NCBI RefSeq assembly: GCF_002798405.1
Contig: NZ_PGGV01000029.1
Coordinates: 186,001-250,000, forward strand
Direction of reading: 5' to 3'
Origin: Glycomyces xiaoerkulensis
Lineage (GTDB): Bacteria > Actinomycetota > Actinomycetes > Mycobacteriales > Micromonosporaceae
Length of the DNA stretch: 64,000 nucleotides
The notes under the pieces are model-generated. The model was not told where the DNA came from. It searched no databases and was given only the letters and a program-made list of their open reading frames with translations. This document shows, one piece after another, positions 1 through 10,812 of the stretch. Position numbers and translations under genes: made by a program. How positions within the stretch are numbered: position 1 is the first letter of the stretch; the number at the start of each line of letters is the position of its first letter.

Positions 1-290
1 ACGTCCCAGTCGGTCAGCCACGAGCGCATCATGCCGATCTCGGCGCTCTGCGCGGTGGCGATGTCGTAGGCGATGGCGCGCATCGCGTCGTCCTCGCCGT
101 TCAACCACTCGTACATGCCCATCTCGACGGCCTGCTGGTGGTGGGTCTGCATGTCGCGAGCGAACCCGGCCTCGGGGGAGTCGTCCCCGGGGGCCGCCCC
201 GCCGGCGACCCAGCCGACGGCGAACCCGGCGGCGAGCATCAGCACCGCGGTGATCGCCACCAACAGAGCGGGCCTGCGCCACAAGCTCAT
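1..290 (-). CDS. DUF305-family membrane-anchored protein (3' end outside window)
   Basis: The reading frame starts at an ATG at 290 and runs off the left edge. It opens with a short basic stretch (MSLWRRP), a hydrophobic segment at about residues 8-30 and a Gly/Ala-rich stretch, so it is probably anchored or exported. Then follows FARDMQTHHQQAVEMG, the His/Met-rich signature of DUF305, a four-helix ferritin-like fold often near copper or redox genes. The His and Met residues suggest metal binding, which is an inference. It begins 5 bases after the stop of the upstream DUF3105 gene, so the two are almost certainly one operon; this pair is common in actinobacteria. No enzymatic role is known for the family. 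Confidence 0.85.
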   Translation of the reverse strand, partial: MSLWRRPALLVAITAVLMLAAGFAVGWVAGGAAPGDDSPEAGFARDMQTHHQQAVEMGMYEWLNGEDDAMRAIAYDIATAQSAEIGMMRSWLTDWD

Positions 291-295
291 GCGAT

Positions 296-1102
296 CTAGC
301 CTTCCTCCTCGGGAGGTTCGACGTCCTCAAGGTCTTCCAGGTCGACCGGTGCCTCGCCGCCGCCGCCGTCGGCGGTCGTGGTGGTGACGCCGCTCGAGCA
401 GGTGGCGTTCATCTCCGCGAGGTTGTCCGAGTTCTGGATCGCGAAGGTGAGGTACTTGTCGATACCGTCATGGTACGGGTCGTCGGTCTGCCAACGAGTC
501 CCCCAGGACTGCACCGACACTTCCGTCCCCTGGCCGGGGTACGGGCTCATGAAGCTGAAGTTCCGGCCTTCGATCTTCTCGGCCAGGTGGTCGATCGCGG
601 CCTGGTCGACCAGATCGGGGTCGTAGGTCAGCCAGGCCGCGCCGTGCTCGAGCGAGTGGACGGCGTTGCCGTCGGCGATCGGGGCGTCGTAGACCACGCC
701 CTCGCAGTTCTGCCAGTTGCTCAGGTGGTTGCCGCCGGCCGGCGGGGTGATCTCGTACTCGGGGACGGCGGTCGGGTCCTGGCTGTCCACGTGGTTCTGC
801 TGCAGCACCCACGGGTTCTCCAGCTCGTCCTCGGTGGCGTCGCCTTCGCCGAGCGCCTCCTGGGCCTCCTGGTACGACTCGTAGGGCGCGTAGAAGTTCT
901 CGATCCCCTGGGGCGGCTGCCCGCGGTCCCAGACGACGAACGCGGCGGCGGCGATCAGCCCGATGGCCACCACGCCGACAGCGGAGAAGGTAAGGATCAG
1001 CCCCCAGGGCTTGGACTGCTTGACGGGAACAGTGCGGTTCTTGCGTCCCGCGTTCTTCGCGGGCTGCGAGGAGGACCGCTGCTTTTTCTTCTTCGATGCC
1101 AT
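296..1102 (-). CDS. DUF3105 membrane-anchored extracytoplasmic protein
   Basis: 268 residues: a Lys/Arg/Ser-rich cytoplasmic tail (1-31), one transmembrane helix (about 33-58) and an extracytoplasmic domain with motifs of DUF3105, including GGNHLSNWQNCEGVVYD, VHSLEHGAAWLTYDP and ATCSSG. The conserved His residues (GGNH, LEHG) and the Cys suggest a metal or redox site, but the family has no established function. The C-terminus is an acidic low-complexity tail (DLEDLEDVEPPEEEG). It is the first gene of the pair with DUF305 and is divergent from argS; both promoters must lie in the 206-bp gap 1103-1308. Start at ATG 1102. Confidence 0.88.
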   Translation of the reverse strand: MASKKKKQRSSSQPAKNAGRKNRTVPVKQSKPWGLILTFSAVGVVAIGLIAAAAFVVWDRGQPPQGIENFYAPYESYQEAQEALGEGDATEDELENPWVLQQNHVDSQDPTAVPEYEITPPAGGNHLSNWQNCEGVVYDAPIADGNAVHSLEHGAAWLTYDPDLVDQAAIDHLAEKIEGRNFSFMSPYPGQGTEVSVQSWGTRWQTDDPYHDGIDKYLTFAIQNSDNLAEMNATCSSGVTTTTADGGGGEAPVDLEDLEDVEPPEEEG

Positions 1103-1308
1103 TTCGCGCGGAGTGCCTTATTCGTCGACTTCGTGATGGGCCTGGGCGCAATGCCGGGACACGCCCGATGAATCGCGCTCGCGTACGTCACCTTACCCCT
1201 TCCGGTCCGCGGACCGTATAGGAGAGACCTCCGCAACACCCCGCCGCGGCGGGCCACATCGCGGTTCGTCGCTCGCGACCGGCTCGGCCGGGCGTTTAGG
1301 ATTGCACG

Positions 1309-2958
1309 GTGACTCCTGAGACGCTCGCAGAGAAAGTGCTGTCCGCCACGCGCGCGGCGTTCGCCGACCTCGGACTCGACGCCGCCGCCCTCCCCGCCAA
1401 GACGACCGTGGAGCGACCCCGCAACCCCGAGCACGGGGACTACGCGTCCACGATCGCCATGCAGGTGGCGAAGCGGGCCGGCACCGACCCGCGCGCACTG
1501 GCCCAGGAGATCGCCGGCAGGCTCGCCGACGCCGAAGGCGTCGCCGAGGTCGACATCGCCGGCCCCGGTTTCCTCAACGTCACCCTGGAGGCGGCCGCAG
1601 CCGGCGAGATCGCCCGCCGGATCGTCGCCGCCGGCACCGCCTACGGCTACAACGAGTCGATGGAGGGCCGGCAGGTCAACCTCGAATTCGTGTCGGCCAA
1701 CCCGACCGGACCGGTCCACGCCGGCGGCACCCGCTGGGCCGCCGTCGGCGACGCGCTGGCCCGCGTCATGCGCGCCTCGGGCGCCAAGGTCGTCTCCGAG
1801 TACTACTTCAACGACGCCGGCTCCCAGATCGACACCTTCTCCGCCTCGCTGCTGGCCCGCGCCCAGGGCGAGCCGGTCCCCGAGAACGGCTACGGCGGCG
1901 CCTACATCGACCGGATCGCCGCCGAGGTGCTCCGGCGAAGCCCCGACGCGCTGGAGGCCGCCGACCCGCGGGAGGTGTTCCGCGTCCACGGGGTCGAGCT
2001 GATGTTCGACCAGATCAAGGCCACGCTCGCCGAGTTCGGCACCCACTTCGACGTGTACTTCAACGAGAAGGAGCTCCACGACAAGGGCGAACTCGACGAC
2101 GCCGTCGAAAGGCTCTCCAAGGAGGGCCGCGTCTTCGAGGCCGACGGCGCGCTCTGGCTGCGCACCTCCGACCTCGGCGACGACAAGGACCGCGTCCTCA
2201 AAAAGAGCGACGGCTCGTGGACCTACTTCGCCGCCGACTGCGCCTACTACCTCGACAAGCGCGAGCGCGGTTTCGACAAGGTGGTGATCATGCTCGGGGC
2301 CGACCACCACGGCTACATCGGCCGCATGCAGGCCATGAGCCGGGCCTTCGGCGACGAACCGGGCACCCTGGAGATCCTCATCGGCCAGATGGTCAACCTG
2401 ATGCGCGAAGGCAAGCCGGTCCGGATGTCCAAGCGGGCCGGGACGGTGGTGACGCTGGGCGACATCATCGAGGCGATCGGCGTCGACGCGACCCGCTACG
2501 CGCTCACCCGCTACTCGGCCGACTCGTCGATCGACCTCGACATCGACCTGTGGACCAGGCACGGCAACGACAACCCCGTCTACTACGTGCAGTACGCGCA
2601 CGCCCGCATCGCCGGGGTCCTGCGCAACGCCGCCGAGCTGGGGCTGGACCGCGGCGGCGACTACGACGCCGCGCTGCTGTCGCACCCGCGGGAGAACGAG
2701 CTGCTCAAGGCCCTCGCCGAATTCCCCGCCGTCGTCGCCTCGGCCGCCGAGCTGCGCGAACCGCACCGGATCGCCCGCTACGCCGAGGACCTGGCCGGCG
2801 CCTACCACCGCTTCTACACCGACTGCCGCGTGCTGCCCTACCCCGGCGAAGACCTCTCCGAGACCGGCCGGGCCCGGCTGTGGCTGGTCGAGGCCACCCG
2901 CGTCGTACTCGCCAACGCGCTCGCCCTGCTTGGCGTCACCGCCCCGGAGCGCATGTGA
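1309..2958 (+). CDS. argS: Arginyl-tRNA synthetase
   Basis: 549 residues, normal for the family. It charges tRNA-Arg with arginine using ATP in the cytoplasm. Visible hallmarks are the N-terminal Add-1 domain (about 1-110), the class I HIGH-type site SANPTGPVHAGG near residue 130, the KMSKS-type loop VRMSKRAGTVV near 375, and the C-terminal anticodon-binding helical domain ending with VLANALALLGVTAPERM, the typical ArgRS terminus. GTG start at 1309; no strong SD is visible. The stop overlaps the lysA start (TGATG), so the two are translationally coupled. Confidence 0.97.
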   Translation: MTPETLAEKVLSATRAAFADLGLDAAALPAKTTVERPRNPEHGDYASTIAMQVAKRAGTDPRALAQEIAGRLADAEGVAEVDIAGPGFLNVTLEAAAAGEIARRIVAAGTAYGYNESMEGRQVNLEFVSANPTGPVHAGGTRWAAVGDALARVMRASGAKVVSEYYFNDAGSQIDTFSASLLARAQGEPVPENGYGGAYIDRIAAEVLRRSPDALEAADPREVFRVHGVELMFDQIKATLAEFGTHFDVYFNEKELHDKGELDDAVERLSKEGRVFEADGALWLRTSDLGDDKDRVLKKSDGSWTYFAADCAYYLDKRERGFDKVVIMLGADHHGYIGRMQAMSRAFGDEPGTLEILIGQMVNLMREGKPVRMSKRAGTVVTLGDIIEAIGVDATRYALTRYSADSSIDLDIDLWTRHGNDNPVYYVQYAHARIAGVLRNAAELGLDRGGDYDAALLSHPRENELLKALAEFPAVVASAAELREPHRIARYAEDLAGAYHRFYTDCRVLPYPGEDLSETGRARLWLVEATRVVLANALALLGVTAPERM

Positions 2959-4355
2959 TGCACATCCACGAAGCAGGCGCCATGCACGGCGATTTCGCCT
3001 CCCTGCGGCCGTCCTGGCTGGGCGTGCCCGACAACGTCAACGCCCTCCTCCCGCGCCTGTGGGCGCGCGGCGTTGAACGCGCCGACGACGGTGTGCTGCA
3101 CGTCGGCGGCCTGCCGGTCGAGCACCTCGCCGCCGAGTTCGGCACCCCCGCCTACGTGCTCGACGAGGACGACTTCCGGGCCCGCTGCCGGTCCTGGTCC
3201 GAGGCGTTCGGCGGCGACGACGTCTACTACGCGGCCAAGGCCTTCTGCTCCAAGGCCGTGCTGCGCGCCGCCGCCGAAGAGGGCCTGATGGTCGACGTGT
3301 GCACCGCCGGGGAACTGGCGGTGGCGCTGGCGGCCGGGATCGAGCCGCGCCGCCTGGGCTTCCACGGCAACAACAAGTCCGAGGCCGAGCTGCGCGAGGC
3401 GGTGGACGTCCGCGTCGGGCGGATCATCGCCGACTCCTACACCGAGATCGAGCGGCTGGAGGCGATCGCGGCCGAGGCCGGCATCCGCCCCCACGTGATG
3501 GTCCGCGTCAACGTCGGCGTCGAGGCCCACACCCACGAGTACATCGCCACCGCCCACGAGGACCAGAAGTTCGGCTTCTCCCTGTCGGACGGCGACGCCT
3601 ACGAGGCCGCCCGCCGCGTCGGCACCTCGAAGCACCTGTATCTGGCCGGCCTGCACTCCCACATCGGCTCCCAGATCTTCGACACCTCCGCGTTCGAGGT
3701 CTCGGCCCTGCGGCTGGTGCGCCTGTTCGCCCGGCTCCAGGAGGAGCTGGACGAGGACATGGCCGAACTCGACCTCGGCGGCGGCTTCGGCATGGCCTAC
3801 ACCAGCCAGGACGACCCGCTCCCGCCGGCCGACATCGCCGCCTCGCTGCGCAAGATCGTCGAAGAGGACTGCGCGGCCGCGGGCATCGCCGTCCCGAGGC
3901 TCTCGGTCGAACCCGGCCGCGCCCTCATCGGACCGGCCGTGTTCACCCTCTACCAGGTCGGAACGGTGAAACCGGTCACATTGTCGGCGGGTGCCTCGCG
4001 CCTGTACGTATCGGTCGACGGCGGCATGAGCGACAACGTCCGCACCGCCCTGTACGATGCCACCTACTCGGCGACCCTCGCCTCCCGCGCCTCCACCGCC
4101 GCCCCGGCGCTCGCCCGCGTAGTGGGAAGGCATTGCGAGGCCGGGGACATAGTTGTTAAAGATGAATTCCTGCCGGCCGACGTCGCCCCGGGCGACCTGC
4201 TCGCCGTGCCGGGCACCGGCGCCTACTGCCGGTCGATGGGCTCGAATTACAACCACGTGCCCCGACCGCCCGTCGTCGCGGTCCGCGACGGCGAAGCCCG
4301 CGTGATCCTCGCTCGCGAGACCGTAGACGACCTCCTGCGTCTCGACGTCGGCTAG
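2958..4355 (+). CDS. lysA: Diaminopimelate decarboxylase
   Basis: Last step of lysine synthesis: meso-diaminopimelate to lysine and CO2, PLP-dependent. The open frame extends far upstream in a shadow of argS, but the ATG at 2958 overlapping the argS stop gives 465 residues, the expected size (a second ATG lies at 2982). The Schiff-base lysine is in YYAAKAFCSKAV. Also seen: GLHSHIGSQIFD, the Gly-rich phosphate loop ELDLGGGFGMAY, EPGRALIG, and a C-terminal YNHVPRPPVV of the fold III decarboxylases. It belongs to the argS-lysA-hom-thrC-thrB run. Confidence 0.96.
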   Translation: MHIHEAGAMHGDFASLRPSWLGVPDNVNALLPRLWARGVERADDGVLHVGGLPVEHLAAEFGTPAYVLDEDDFRARCRSWSEAFGGDDVYYAAKAFCSKAVLRAAAEEGLMVDVCTAGELAVALAAGIEPRRLGFHGNNKSEAELREAVDVRVGRIIADSYTEIERLEAIAAEAGIRPHVMVRVNVGVEAHTHEYIATAHEDQKFGFSLSDGDAYEAARRVGTSKHLYLAGLHSHIGSQIFDTSAFEVSALRLVRLFARLQEELDEDMAELDLGGGFGMAYTSQDDPLPPADIAASLRKIVEEDCAAAGIAVPRLSVEPGRALIGPAVFTLYQVGTVKPVTLSAGASRLYVSVDGGMSDNVRTALYDATYSATLASRASTAAPALARVVGRHCEAGDIVVKDEFLPADVAPGDLLAVPGTGAYCRSMGSNYNHVPRPPVVAVRDGEARVILARETVDDLLRLDVG

Positions 4356-4412
4356 GACCAAAGAGGCCGGACCCCGCCCGGGGCCGGGAACCGGACAGAA
4401 AGGCGACCAGCG

Positions 4413-5693
4413 ATGAAACTCGCGCTCCTCGGATGCGGCACCGTCGGCAGTGAAGTCGTGCGCCTCATGCGAACGCGCGGGGAAGAGCTGGCCGCCCGGG
4501 TGGGCGAACCGGTGGAGATGGCCGGCATCGCCGTCAGGCGCACCGGCCGCGACCGCTCGCACCTGGGCGTGGACGCCTCCCTGTTCACCACCGACGCGCT
4601 CAGTCTGATCAAACGCGACGACGTCGACATCGTCGTGGAGGTCGCCGGCGGCATCGAACCGGCCCGAAGCTGGATCACCGCCGCCCTCGGCGAGGGCAAA
4701 TCGGTCGTCACCGCCAACAAGTCGCTGCTGGCCGAGGACATGCCCGCGATGGCCGCCGCCGCCAAGGCCGGAGGCGCCGACCTGTACTACGAGGCCGCCG
4801 CCGCGGCCGCGATCCCGCTGATGCGCCCGCTGCGGGAGTCGCTCCACGGCGACACCATCACCAAGGTGCTCGGCATCGTCAACGGCACCACCAACTACAT
4901 CCTCACGCAGATGTCGCAGCAGGGCGTCAGCTTCGGGGAGGCCCTGGCCTCGGCCGGCGAACTGGGGTACGCCGAGGCCGACCCGAGCGCCGACGTCGAC
5001 GGCTACGACGCCGCCGCCAAGGCCGCGCTCATCGCCTCCCTGGCCTTCCACACCCACGTCGACCTCGCCGACGTGCACCGCGAGGGCATCACCGCAGTCA
5101 GCCAGGCCGACATCGCCTCGGCCGCCTCCGAGGGACGCGTGGTCAAGCCCCTGTGCATCGCCGGCCGCGAGGCCGACGGCGGAGTCTCGGTGCGGGTCCA
5201 CCCCGCGATGATCCCCGCCTCCCACCCGCTGGCCAACGTCAACGGCGCCTACAACGCGGTGTTCGTCGAGGCCGAGGCGGCCGGGCGGCTGATGTTCTAC
5301 GGCGCCGGAGCCGGCGGGACGGAGACCGCCTCGGCCGTGCTCGGCGATATCGTGGCGGTGGCACGCAACAAGCGCGGCGGGATCACGGCGTTCCCACCTG
5401 AGGCCGCCTACTCGGACCTGCCGGTGAGACCCATCGGCGAGGCCCGCACCCGCTACCACGTCAGCCTCGACGTCGTCGACGAGCCCGGCGTGCTCGCCCG
5501 CGTGGCAGCCACCTTCGCCCACCACGGCGTCAGCCTCGCGACCGTCCACCAGTCCGGCAGGGACGACGAGGCCCAGCTCGTGGTCGTCACCCACACCGCG
5601 GCCGACGGCCAATTGTCGGACACCGTAGAGGAACTTTCGCAGTTGGCGTCGGTCCATCAGGTCACCAGCGTCATGCGCGTCGAAGGAGAATAA
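4413..5693 (+). CDS. hom: Homoserine dehydrogenase
   Basis: 426 residues. It reduces aspartate semialdehyde to homoserine with NAD(P)H, the branch point to threonine and methionine. The N-terminus has the nucleotide-binding GCGTVGSEV (7-15). The middle has [14 protein letters not shown] and [19 protein letters not shown], the catalytic signature. The last 80 residues form an ACT domain ([19 protein letters not shown]), which in this family binds threonine for feedback inhibition. ATG 4413 is preceded by AAAGG. It lies 57 bases after lysA and 7 bases before thrC, so it is co-transcribed with thrC. Confidence 0.97.
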   Translation: MKLALLGCGTVGSEVVRLMRTRGEELAARVGEPVEMAGIAVRRTGRDRSHLGVDASLFTTDALSLIKRDDVDIVVEVAGGIEPARSWITAALGEGKSVVTANKSLLAEDMPAMAAAAKAGGADLYYEAAAAAAIPLMRPLRESLHGDTITKVLGIVNGTTNYILTQMSQQGVSFGEALASAGELGYAEADPSADVDGYDAAAKAALIASLAFHTHVDLADVHREGITAVSQADIASAASEGRVVKPLCIAGREADGGVSVRVHPAMIPASHPLANVNGAYNAVFVEAEAAGRLMFYGAGAGGTETASAVLGDIVAVARNKRGGITAFPPEAAYSDLPVRPIGEARTRYHVSLDVVDEPGVLARVAATFAHHGVSLATVHQSGRDDEAQLVVVTHTAADGQLSDTVEELSQLASVHQVTSVMRVEGE

Positions 5694-5700
5694 GGACGAC

Positions 5701-6780
5701 ATGTCCGAATCTGGCATGCGCCCGCCCTACCGGGGATGGCGTGGACTGATCGAGGAATTCGGGGACCGGCTGCCGGTCACCGACGCCACCCCCGCGGTGA
5801 CGCTGCACGAGGGCGGAACACCGCTGGTGCCCGCCCCGGTGATATCCCAGCGCACCGGCTGCGACGTCTACCTCAAGATCGAGGGTCTCAACCCGACCGG
5901 GTCCTTCAAGGACCGCGGCATGACCGTCGCGGTCTCCAAGGCCGTCGAGGAAGGCGCCAAGGCCGTCATCTGCGCCTCCACCGGCAACACCTCGGCCTCC
6001 GCAGCCGCCTACGCCGCCCGCGCCGGGATGACTTGCGCGGTGCTCGTCCCGGCCGGCAAGATCGCCCTCGGCAAGCTCGCCCAGGCCCTGGTCCACGGCG
6101 CCAAACTCATCCAGCTCGAGGGCAACTTCGACGACTGCCTCGCCATCGCCGACAAGCTCTCCCAGGAGTACCCGGTGGCGCTGGTCAACTCGATCAACCC
6201 GCACCGGATCCAGGGCCAGAAGACCGCCGCGTTCGAGATCGCCGCCGTCCTCGGTGACGCCCCGGACGTGCACTGCCTGCCGGTCGGCAACGCCGGCAAC
6301 ATCAGCGCCTACTGGATCGGCTACAACGAGGACTTCGAAGCCGGCAACACCGAGCGGCGGCCCCGGATGCTCGGCGTCCAGGCCTCCGGCGCGTCCCCGA
6401 TCGTCTCCGGCCACGTCGTGGAGGAGCCCCAGACGATCGCGACCGCGATCCGCATCGGCAACCCCGCCTCCTGGACCAAGGCGCTCGACGCCGAGAAGGA
6501 GTCCGGCGGGAAGATCGTCGCCGCCACCGACCGCGAGATCCATGCCGCCTACATGCTGCTCGCCCGCCACGAAGGCGTCTTCGTCGAGCTCGCCAGCGCC
6601 GCCAGCGTGGCCGGCCTGCTCAAGCAGGCCGAGTCCGGCTGGCTCGAGCCCGGCCTGACCGTGGTCTGCACCGTGACCGGCAACGGGCTCAAGGACCCCG
6701 ACTGGGCCGTCTCCACAGCCCCGCAGCCGCAGACCGTCCCGGTGGACGTGGTCAAGACCGCGGCGGCCCTTGGACTGTGA
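5701..6780 (+). CDS. thrC: Threonine synthase
   Basis: 359 residues, typical of the short actinobacterial enzyme. It converts O-phosphohomoserine to threonine with PLP. The PLP lysine is in [12 protein letters not shown] (about residue 67), followed by the Ser/Gly loop [19 protein letters not shown] and, near the C-terminus, [17 protein letters not shown] 5701 lies 7 bases after the hom stop. The next gene, thrB, follows after a 55-base gap. Confidence 0.97.
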   Translation: MSESGMRPPYRGWRGLIEEFGDRLPVTDATPAVTLHEGGTPLVPAPVISQRTGCDVYLKIEGLNPTGSFKDRGMTVAVSKAVEEGAKAVICASTGNTSASAAAYAARAGMTCAVLVPAGKIALGKLAQALVHGAKLIQLEGNFDDCLAIADKLSQEYPVALVNSINPHRIQGQKTAAFEIAAVLGDAPDVHCLPVGNAGNISAYWIGYNEDFEAGNTERRPRMLGVQASGASPIVSGHVVEEPQTIATAIRIGNPASWTKALDAEKESGGKIVAATDREIHAAYMLLARHEGVFVELASAASVAGLLKQAESGWLEPGLTVVCTVTGNGLKDPDWAVSTAPQPQTVPVDVVKTAAALGL

Positions 6781-6835
6781 TGGGGAGCGTAGCGACCGCG
6801 ATGTCGGGTGGCGGCGGGAGACGGGAGGGATTGTT

Positions 6836-7726
6836 ATGGGGAAGTTGAGCAGGGCGACGGTCCGGGCTCCGGCGAGTTCGGCGAACCTCGGGCCCGGCTT
6901 CGACTGCCTCGGACTCGCCCTCGGCCTGCACGACGAGGTCTCCGCCGAAATCACCGGGTCGGGTGTTTCGGTCGAAGTGGAGGGCGAGGGCTCCGGGAGC
7001 GTCGCCACCGACGAGCACCACCTCGTAGCCGCGACCATGCTGCGAACGTTCGAGGAGTTCGGACTCGAGCCGCCGGGTCTGAGGCTCAAGTGCCGCAACC
7101 GCATCCCGCACGCCCGCGGCCTCGGTTCCTCCTCTGCGGCCATCGTCGCCGGGATCATGCTGGCCGACGAGCTGGCCGAGCGCCGGCTGAGCCGGCCCGA
7201 CAAGCTCGCGCTGGCGTCCGAGATCGAGGGGCATCCGGACAATGTGGCTCCGTGCCTGCTCGGCGGCCTCACCATCGCGTACACCACAGAGGACCGCGCG
7301 CGGGCGGTGAGCGTGGAACCGTCGCCCCGGATTCGGCCGCGGTTGTTCGTGCCCACCCGGCAGGGGCTGACCGCCGCCGCCCGGGCCGCGCTGCCCGAGC
7401 GGGTGGGCTACGAGGACGCGGTCTACAACCTGTCCCGGGCGGCCCTGCTGGTCGACGCGGTCACCCGCAAGCCGTCCCGGTTGTTCGACGCCACCGACGA
7501 CCGGCTCCACCAGTCCTACCGGGCGGAGGGAATGCCGGAGAGCGCGGAGTTGTTGAGACGATTGCGTTCCACCGGGATCGCCGCGGCGATCTCCGGAGCG
7601 GGGCCGACCGTCATCGCCCTGTGCGTGGACGGCGCGCCCGTGCCGGCCGAGCCGGAGGGTTTCGAGGTCATGCGCCTCGAAGTGGTCTCGGGCGCGGCGA
7701 TCGTTACCGACCGGGAGCCCGAGTGA
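6836..7726 (+). CDS. thrB: Homoserine kinase
   Basis: GHMP-family kinase that makes O-phosphohomoserine for ThrC. The frame is open from 6770, but ATG 6836 with GGGAGGG about 8 bases upstream gives the family N-terminus (VRAPASSANLGPGFDCLG) and 296 residues. The ATP loop is PHARGLGSSSAAIVAG. The substrate-binding EGHPDNVAPCLLGG and the C-terminal ISGAGPTVIALC are also present. It closes the threonine operon; a long gap to rho follows. Confidence 0.96.
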   Translation: MGKLSRATVRAPASSANLGPGFDCLGLALGLHDEVSAEITGSGVSVEVEGEGSGSVATDEHHLVAATMLRTFEEFGLEPPGLRLKCRNRIPHARGLGSSSAAIVAGIMLADELAERRLSRPDKLALASEIEGHPDNVAPCLLGGLTIAYTTEDRARAVSVEPSPRIRPRLFVPTRQGLTAAARAALPERVGYEDAVYNLSRAALLVDAVTRKPSRLFDATDDRLHQSYRAEGMPESAELLRRLRSTGIAAAISGAGPTVIALCVDGAPVPAEPEGFEVMRLEVVSGAAIVTDREPE

Positions 7727-8268
7727 TCCTCGGGTCCGTTGGTGAGAATGGGGAGGATGCGCTATCATTCCCAGTAGACGACCACCCGGTGTCGTGACTG
7801 CTTGAAGCCTTGATTATGCTTGTAGTCACAACAGCTGCGGCGCATCCAGCGCACGCCTGATCTCTTGTTTGGGTCATCACCCTCAAATGGATTTGTGACT
7901 TTGCATAGCTCCAGCGCACCATGGCACAGCTCTGACTTCGCTCCAGTGAAGTTCTCCGTGCAGCGTCGGCGCGTCGGCACCGTCGGGGATCGCAATCACG
8001 CGTCGCACCGTGCGCGTCTGGCTTCCATCGCGGGCCGTCGAGTCACAGGACCTGAGGCCTCGCCTCCAACGGGAGTGCCCGCACAGCGGACCATCCCGGG
8101 GTGTACCCGGCACCTGCTGTTGCACCACAACCACCGTTGCCAGTCGAGTAGCGCGCGGTGGGCGACGCGATGGCGGGACGCAAACCAGAACATCGGCATT
8201 GCGGCTATTTGAAAGACGCGGAAACTCCTCGAAGACCATTCGAAGTTCTCCGCCAGGGAAGGAATCCA
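7727..8268 (+). promoter_or_regulatory. Long intergenic leader of rho
   Basis: 542 bases lie between thrB and the rho start with no convincing gene. The first 200 bases are clearly less G+C-rich than the surroundings (runs such as CTTGATTATGCTTGTAG and GGATTTGTGACTTTGCATAG), and CCAGCGCAC occurs twice (near 7848 and 7911). rho genes are often autoregulated through long leaders; I infer that this is a transcribed leader where Rho terminates its own message. Short open frames here lack SD sequences and family matches. Confidence 0.5.
7739..7768 (+). promoter_or_regulatory. Candidate rho promoter
   Basis: TTGGTG at 7739-7744 and TATCAT at 7763-7768 are separated by 18 bases, a fair match to a housekeeping actinobacterial promoter. 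It sits just after the thrB stop and would give a leader of about 490 bases before the rho start. Inference from spacing and composition only. Confidence 0.4.
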
Positions 8269-10263
<1,995 letters not shown>

Positions 10264-10273
10264 CGCTCCGCCG

Positions 10274-10304
10274 GTGAGGCCGCCCTGGTTGAGAGCGGCC
10301 TCAC
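10274..10304 (+). terminator. Terminator hairpin after rho
   Basis: Perfect 10-bp stem GTGAGGCCGC / GCGGCCTCAC with an 11-base loop, 10 bases after the rho stop. There is no U-tract, as is usual in actinobacteria. Confidence 0.75.
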
Positions 10305-10344
10305 GACCTATTATTGAGCGTTGGTGCGCAGGTCGCGCACGAAT

Positions 10345-10369
10345 CCGTGGCGAAGCTCGCTAGCCACGG
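10345..10369. repeat. Short palindromic repeat, copy A (upstream of rpmE)
   Basis: A 25-base imperfect palindrome with arms CCGTGGC / GCCACGG around GAAGCTCGCTA. A near-identical element lies just after rpmE (10704-10728), so the ribosomal gene is bracketed by the pair. The arms differ but covary (CCGTGGC/GCCACGG here, CATGGC/GCCATG there), which suggests that the hairpin is what is conserved. Confidence 0.5.
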
Positions 10370-10470
10370 CTGGACACAGCCAAGAGCCCCAGTCCCTGGG
10401 GCCCGATGCGGTTCCGGTTCACGGCCCGGGAACCCGGGCCGACCCGGCGACCAGTTAGAGAGGGAAACCC

Positions 10471-10701
10471 ATGCAACAGGGTATTCACCCTGAATACGTC
10501 CTCACGGAGGTGACCTGCTCCTGCGGGAACAGCTTCACCACCCGTTCGACGGTGAGCAGCGGCAAGATCCAGGCCGCGACCTGCAACAAGTGCCACCCGT
10601 TCTACACGGGCAAGCAGCGCATCCTCGACACCGGCGGCCGCGTCGCCAAGTTCAAGGCGCGCTACGCCAAGGTCAAGGACAAGGCCAAAGGCGGCAAGTA
10701 G
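10471..10701 (+). CDS. rpmE: 50S ribosomal protein L31 (zinc-binding type)
   Basis: 76 residues. It has the C+ zinc ribbon: CSCG near the N-terminus and [12 protein letters not shown] in the middle, the four cysteines of the zinc-dependent L31. ATG 10471 follows GAGAGGGAAA. Hairpins lie on both sides (after rho and at 10739-10779), so it is probably transcribed alone. Confidence 0.97.
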   Translation: MQQGIHPEYVLTEVTCSCGNSFTTRSTVSSGKIQAATCNKCHPFYTGKQRILDTGGRVAKFKARYAKVKDKAKGGK

Positions 10702-10703
10702 AC

Positions 10704-10728
10704 CCATGGCGAAGCTTGCGAGCCATGC
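10704..10728. repeat. Short palindromic repeat, copy B (downstream of rpmE)
   Basis: Arms CATGGC / GCCATG around GAAGCTTGCGA. It matches copy A at 10345 in the core (GGCGAAGCT, then AGCCA) and starts 3 bases after the rpmE stop. Confidence 0.5.
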
Positions 10729-10738
10729 GTTAGCCCGG

Positions 10739-10779
10739 AAAGCGCGGCGCTCGTGTCCCGGACACGGGCGCCGCGCTTT
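10739..10779 (+). terminator. Terminator hairpin after rpmE
   Basis: Perfect 12-bp stem AAAGCGCGGCGC / GCGCCGCGCTTT. The enclosed bases can extend it (CGTGTCC facing GGACACG). It ends 33 bases before the prfA start. Confidence 0.8.
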
Positions 10780-10812
10780 CGTCTCCGCCTCCGGCCTTTC
10801 GAAAGGACCACC

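Noticed and set aside
2838-5717. 959-codon antisense frame over lysA and hom (and similar ones at 997-2808, 5671-7356, 8620-10074, 16924-18933, 19751-21361)
   Set aside because: All are open only because high-G+C genes avoid TTA/CTA/TCA; no motifs, wrong composition.
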